Positions 61,894-64,000 of a stretch of DNA of 64,000 bases are shown here, in pieces (position 1 is the first letter of the stretch; the number at the start of each line of letters is the position of its first letter). The notes beneath the pieces are model-generated. The model was not told the origin of the DNA. It was given only the letters and a program-made list of their open reading frames with translations, and made no database searches. This stretch comes from Planotetraspora phitsanulokensis (GTDB taxonomy: Bacteria; Actinomycetota; Actinomycetes; Streptosporangiales; Streptosporangiaceae). Both the position numbers and the translations under genes were made by a program. The stretch covers positions 124,001-188,000 of the forward strand of contig NZ_BOOP01000019.1 of the NCBI RefSeq assembly GCF_016863295.1. The letters are read 5' to 3'.

Positions 61894-62616
61894 TCAGATC
61901 ATGACGGTCATCCCGGTGCGGACCACGGTGAAACCGAGCCGCTCGTAGACCCTTCTGGCCGGATTCGCGTGCGTGACCGCGAGGTCGACGGCGCGGTGCC
62001 CGTCGGCGGCCGCGGCGTCCATCGCGGTCGCGAGCAGCGCGGAGCCGAGGCCCGCGGGCGAGCCGGCCGGATGGCGGGCGATGTCGGAGACCATGGGGGT
62101 GCCGCGCCAGTCGTTGACGAGCACACCTCCGACCACCGTGTCGTCCGCGTCCACCGCGAGCCTGCTGCACGGAAGCAGGTCACCCACGAGTTCCCCGCTG
62201 AGCAGCGGCACCAGATGCTCGGACAATGTCCGCGCCTCGTCACGCGGCTGATGATCGGGATGGCCCGGCGGATAGGCCGCCATCCACGTCGGGAGCAGGT
62301 CCTCCGGTGAGCGGTCGCACGGCACGAACCGGAACCCGCTCGGTGGCCGGACCTTCGCCGGCGTCCTGCCGCGCAGATCGCAGGACATCGTGTGCGCGTG
62401 CCGTACGAGCCGGGCGCCCCTTTCGAGCAGTTCGCCGGACAGGTCCTCCGACGCCGAGACGAACCAGCCGGGCCACCGCGCCATGATGAGATCGGCCGCG
62501 CTGGACCCGAGCACCTCCAGGACACCGGCCCACGGGCTGCCGTCCCGGGTGCCCTCCACGTAGCCGAGCACGGGGCTTCCGTCGTCGCCGGCCAGGATCC
62601 GCCGCTCGTCCTCCAT
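61894..62616 (-). CDS. GNAT-family N-acetyltransferase
   Basis: 240 residues from ATG 62616. The C-terminal half is a GNAT fold: VDADDTVVGGVLVNDW, the acetyl-CoA loop GSPAGLGSALLATAMDAA and the closing NPARRVYERLGFTVVRTG. The N-terminal 110 residues (GDDGSPVLGYVEGTRDGSPW) are unlike a second GNAT copy and may bind the acceptor. Divergent from the XRE regulator gene, with 148 bases between the starts. Confidence 0.85.
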   Translation of the reverse strand: MEDERRILAGDDGSPVLGYVEGTRDGSPWAGVLEVLGSSAADLIMARWPGWFVSASEDLSGELLERGARLVRHAHTMSCDLRGRTPAKVRPPSGFRFVPCDRSPEDLLPTWMAAYPPGHPDHQPRDEARTLSEHLVPLLSGELVGDLLPCSRLAVDADDTVVGGVLVNDWRGTPMVSDIARHPAGSPAGLGSALLATAMDAAAADGHRAVDLAVTHANPARRVYERLGFTVVRTGMTVMI

Positions 62617-62751
62617 AGCTGAAGAGTCGCGCAGCCTGAGCCTCCGGGCAACGGATTTCCACCCGACGGCCCGGCGCGACTTGCGCGTCGCCGGCGGACG
62701 AGCGCCCAGCATGGGTGTGACGCACCCACTGTCGTCGCAGGTCAAGCGAAA

Positions 62752-62757
62752 TAGCCT
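62752..62757 (+). promoter_or_regulatory. -10 hexamer of the XRE-regulator promoter
   Basis: TAGCCT ends seven bases before ATG 62765, and one base before an in-frame ATG at 62759; normal start-site distance favours 62765. Confidence 0.5.
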
Positions 62758-62764
62758 GATGAGC

Positions 62765-63598
62765 ATGGAAAACGACAGGCTCCTCGGCGACTTCCTCCGC
62801 AGCCGGCGCGAGGCGACGTCACTCGGGGACGTCGGCCTGCCGCCCAGTGGCCGGCGGCGCACCCCCGGATTGCGTCGCGAAGAGCTCGCGATGCTCGCCG
62901 GCATGAGCACCGACTACTACATCCGGCTGGAGCAGGGGCGCGAGCGCAATCCGTCCCAGCAGGTGCTGACCGCCCTCGCCGACGCCCTGCGCCTCGACGC
63001 CGACGCGGCCGACTACATGTACGAGCTCGTGCACACACGCGCGTGGCCGCCCCGGCCCGAGACCCGCGGACCGGAGCAGGTCAGCCCGGCCCTTCTCCAG
63101 CTCATGGCCGGGTGGCGCGACAATCCGGCGTTCGTCATCGGGCGCGGCCTGAACGTCCTGGCCGCCACGCCTCTGACCGTCCTGCTCTACGACAGAGTGG
63201 ACCACAAGGAGAACTGCCTGAAGCTGGTCTTCTTCTGCCCGGAGTCGCGGGACCTCTATCTGGACTGGGAGGAGGCCGCCGCGTACAAGGTGGCCGAGCT
63301 GCGCGCGGCGGTCGGAAGGAATCCCGGCGACCCGGACCTCGTCGAGCTCGTCGAGGAGCTGTCCGCGCACAGTGAGGACTTCCGCGTCCTGTGGGCGCGC
63401 CACGACGTGCGGACCAGGCGCAACCAGGTCAAGCAGTTCTACCACCGCGACGTCGGCCCGGTGACGTTGCACTGGGACGTGTTCACGGTGAACAGCGCCC
63501 CCAGTCAGCAGCTCATCGTCATGGGCGCCGAGCCCGACAGCACGTCGGAGCGTGCGCTCGCCCACCTGAACAGATCGCTCATAAAGGCCTCCGCCTGA
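62765..63598 (+). CDS. XRE-family regulator with MmyB-like ligand domain
   Basis: 277 residues. The helix-turn-helix reads LGDFLRSRREATS ... RRTPGLRREELAMLAGMSTD and YYIRLEQGRERNPS, the usual opening of the actinobacterial MmyB group; the C-terminal domain contains NPAFVIGRGLNVLAATP and LHWDVFTVNSAPSQQLI, which in MmyB relatives binds a fatty acid. Such regulators often control a neighbouring oxidoreductase or acetyltransferase; here the divergent GNAT gene is the obvious candidate. Confidence 0.88.
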   Translation: MENDRLLGDFLRSRREATSLGDVGLPPSGRRRTPGLRREELAMLAGMSTDYYIRLEQGRERNPSQQVLTALADALRLDADAADYMYELVHTRAWPPRPETRGPEQVSPALLQLMAGWRDNPAFVIGRGLNVLAATPLTVLLYDRVDHKENCLKLVFFCPESRDLYLDWEEAAAYKVAELRAAVGRNPGDPDLVELVEELSAHSEDFRVLWARHDVRTRRNQVKQFYHRDVGPVTLHWDVFTVNSAPSQQLIVMGAEPDSTSERALAHLNRSLIKASA

Positions 63599-63677
63599 GT
63601 CCTCAGGTGGTCTGCGTCCCTTCCGGGGCGCGCCGTCCTTCAAGAGCGATCGGCAGCCTTCGGTGCGGTGGCGCCGC

Positions 63678-64000
63678 TCAGGAACCGCCGAGCTCGTCTT
63701 TCCGGCGGTAGAGATCACGCAGGACGCCGACCTCCCCGCCGTGGTGCACGATCTCGTCGAAGACGTGCAGCGCCAGGTCGACCGTCGAGTCCTTGGCGTA
63801 GAAGCCGAAGGCCGGGCCGATGGGGCTCCACCACCGCCGCTCGTCGATCCCGCCGATGCCCTCGCGCCAGTCCCGGTAGGCGGCGTCCAGGAAGGCGCGG
63901 GCGTCCGTCGCCGAGGAGGCGTACCGCATGTCGTCGACCGTGATCTTCCCGTCGGCGAACAGCCGGTCGCCGAAGCCGATGAAGGTCCCCCCGATGTGCC
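63678..64000 (-). CDS. DinB-superfamily protein, 5' end outside window
   Basis: The minus-strand frame is open from the right edge to a stop at 63678, giving the last 107 residues; the apparent ATG at 63929 is internal. The segment HVFDEIVHHGGEVGVLRDLYRR is the C-terminal histidine-containing helix of DinB-like four-helix bundles (which include mycothiol-dependent transferases), and HIGGTFIGFGDRLFADGK is the matching preceding block. Metal-dependent thiol transfer or hydrolysis is likely; exact role unknown. Confidence 0.75.
   Translation of the reverse strand, partial: HIGGTFIGFGDRLFADGKITVDDMRYASSATDARAFLDAAYRDWREGIGGIDERRWWSPIGPAFGFYAKDSTVDLALHVFDEIVHHGGEVGVLRDLYRRKDELGGS

Overview
This window is about 70 percent GC chromosomal DNA from a filamentous actinomycete, most likely of the Streptosporangiales (Streptosporangium, Microbispora, Nonomuraea relatives). 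The inference rests on very high third-position GC, frequent GTG starts, Lsr2, ClpC, a CsoR-type regulator, RadA/DisA, an actinobacterial SAM-IV riboswitch and a c-di-AMP (ydaO-type) riboswitch. Many genes have a TANNNT-like hexamer ending 6-7 bases before the start codon and no Shine-Dalgarno, the signature of leaderless transcripts. No tRNA or rRNA gene, insertion sequence, prophage or CRISPR array was seen.

The backbone is a core housekeeping neighbourhood that matches, with inversions and insertions, the Mycobacterium tuberculosis stretch Rv3585 to Rv3628 (radA, disA, mutY, clpC1, lsr2, lysS, coaX, panC, Rv3603c, DUF3180, folK, folB, folP, folE, ftsH, hpt, tilS, Rv3626c, dacB, ppa).

Layout. 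0-8 kb: a truncated DivIVA-like coiled-coil gene, gamma carbonic anhydrase, secreted EEP-fold hydrolase, PIG-V-like mannosyltransferase, an unknown protein, a 53-residue protein, CsoR and a glycosyltransferase pair. 8-13.4 kb: a membrane Fe-S oxidoreductase and an overlapping TIM-barrel/methyltransferase/TetR operon, then a second methyltransferase. 13.4-18.6 kb: MerR-thioredoxin operon, radA, disA, an anchored protein, mutY. 18.7-23.5 kb: an orphan EboE-like protein, clpC with a ClgR-type box, lsr2. 23.7-28.6 kb: two RDD membrane proteins (one with a long Gly-Tyr-Gln tail), argA, then a c-di-AMP riboswitch driving a secreted NlpC/P60 hydrolase. 28.9-37.4 kb: cofactor and translation genes on the minus strand: DUF2520 protein, panC, a nadB-nadC fusion, coaX, and class I plus class II lysyl-tRNA synthetases side by side. 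37.5-42.6 kb: MidA-type methyltransferase, P450, a SAM-IV-controlled SufS-like enzyme and a stand-alone NuoD paralogue. 42.6-49.8 kb: ftsH, the folate operon, hpt and tilS. 50-64 kb: metalloprotease, dacB, ppa, a second NlpC/P60 protein, an ECF sigma factor fused to a zinc-binding and membrane-spanning tail, a reductase-like protein, a lipoprotein, ABC-F, hydrolase, GNAT, XRE regulator and a truncated DinB-like gene.

Functional links: DisA makes c-di-AMP and the 26.85 kb riboswitch senses it, tying DNA-integrity signalling to cell-wall remodelling; MidA is the family that methylates a conserved arginine of the NuoD/NDUFS2 subunit, and a NuoD paralogue carrying that arginine lies three genes away; a previously unfamiliar intergenic repeat with an exact 53-base period occurs at two sites 31 kb apart, with a related inverted pair at a third.
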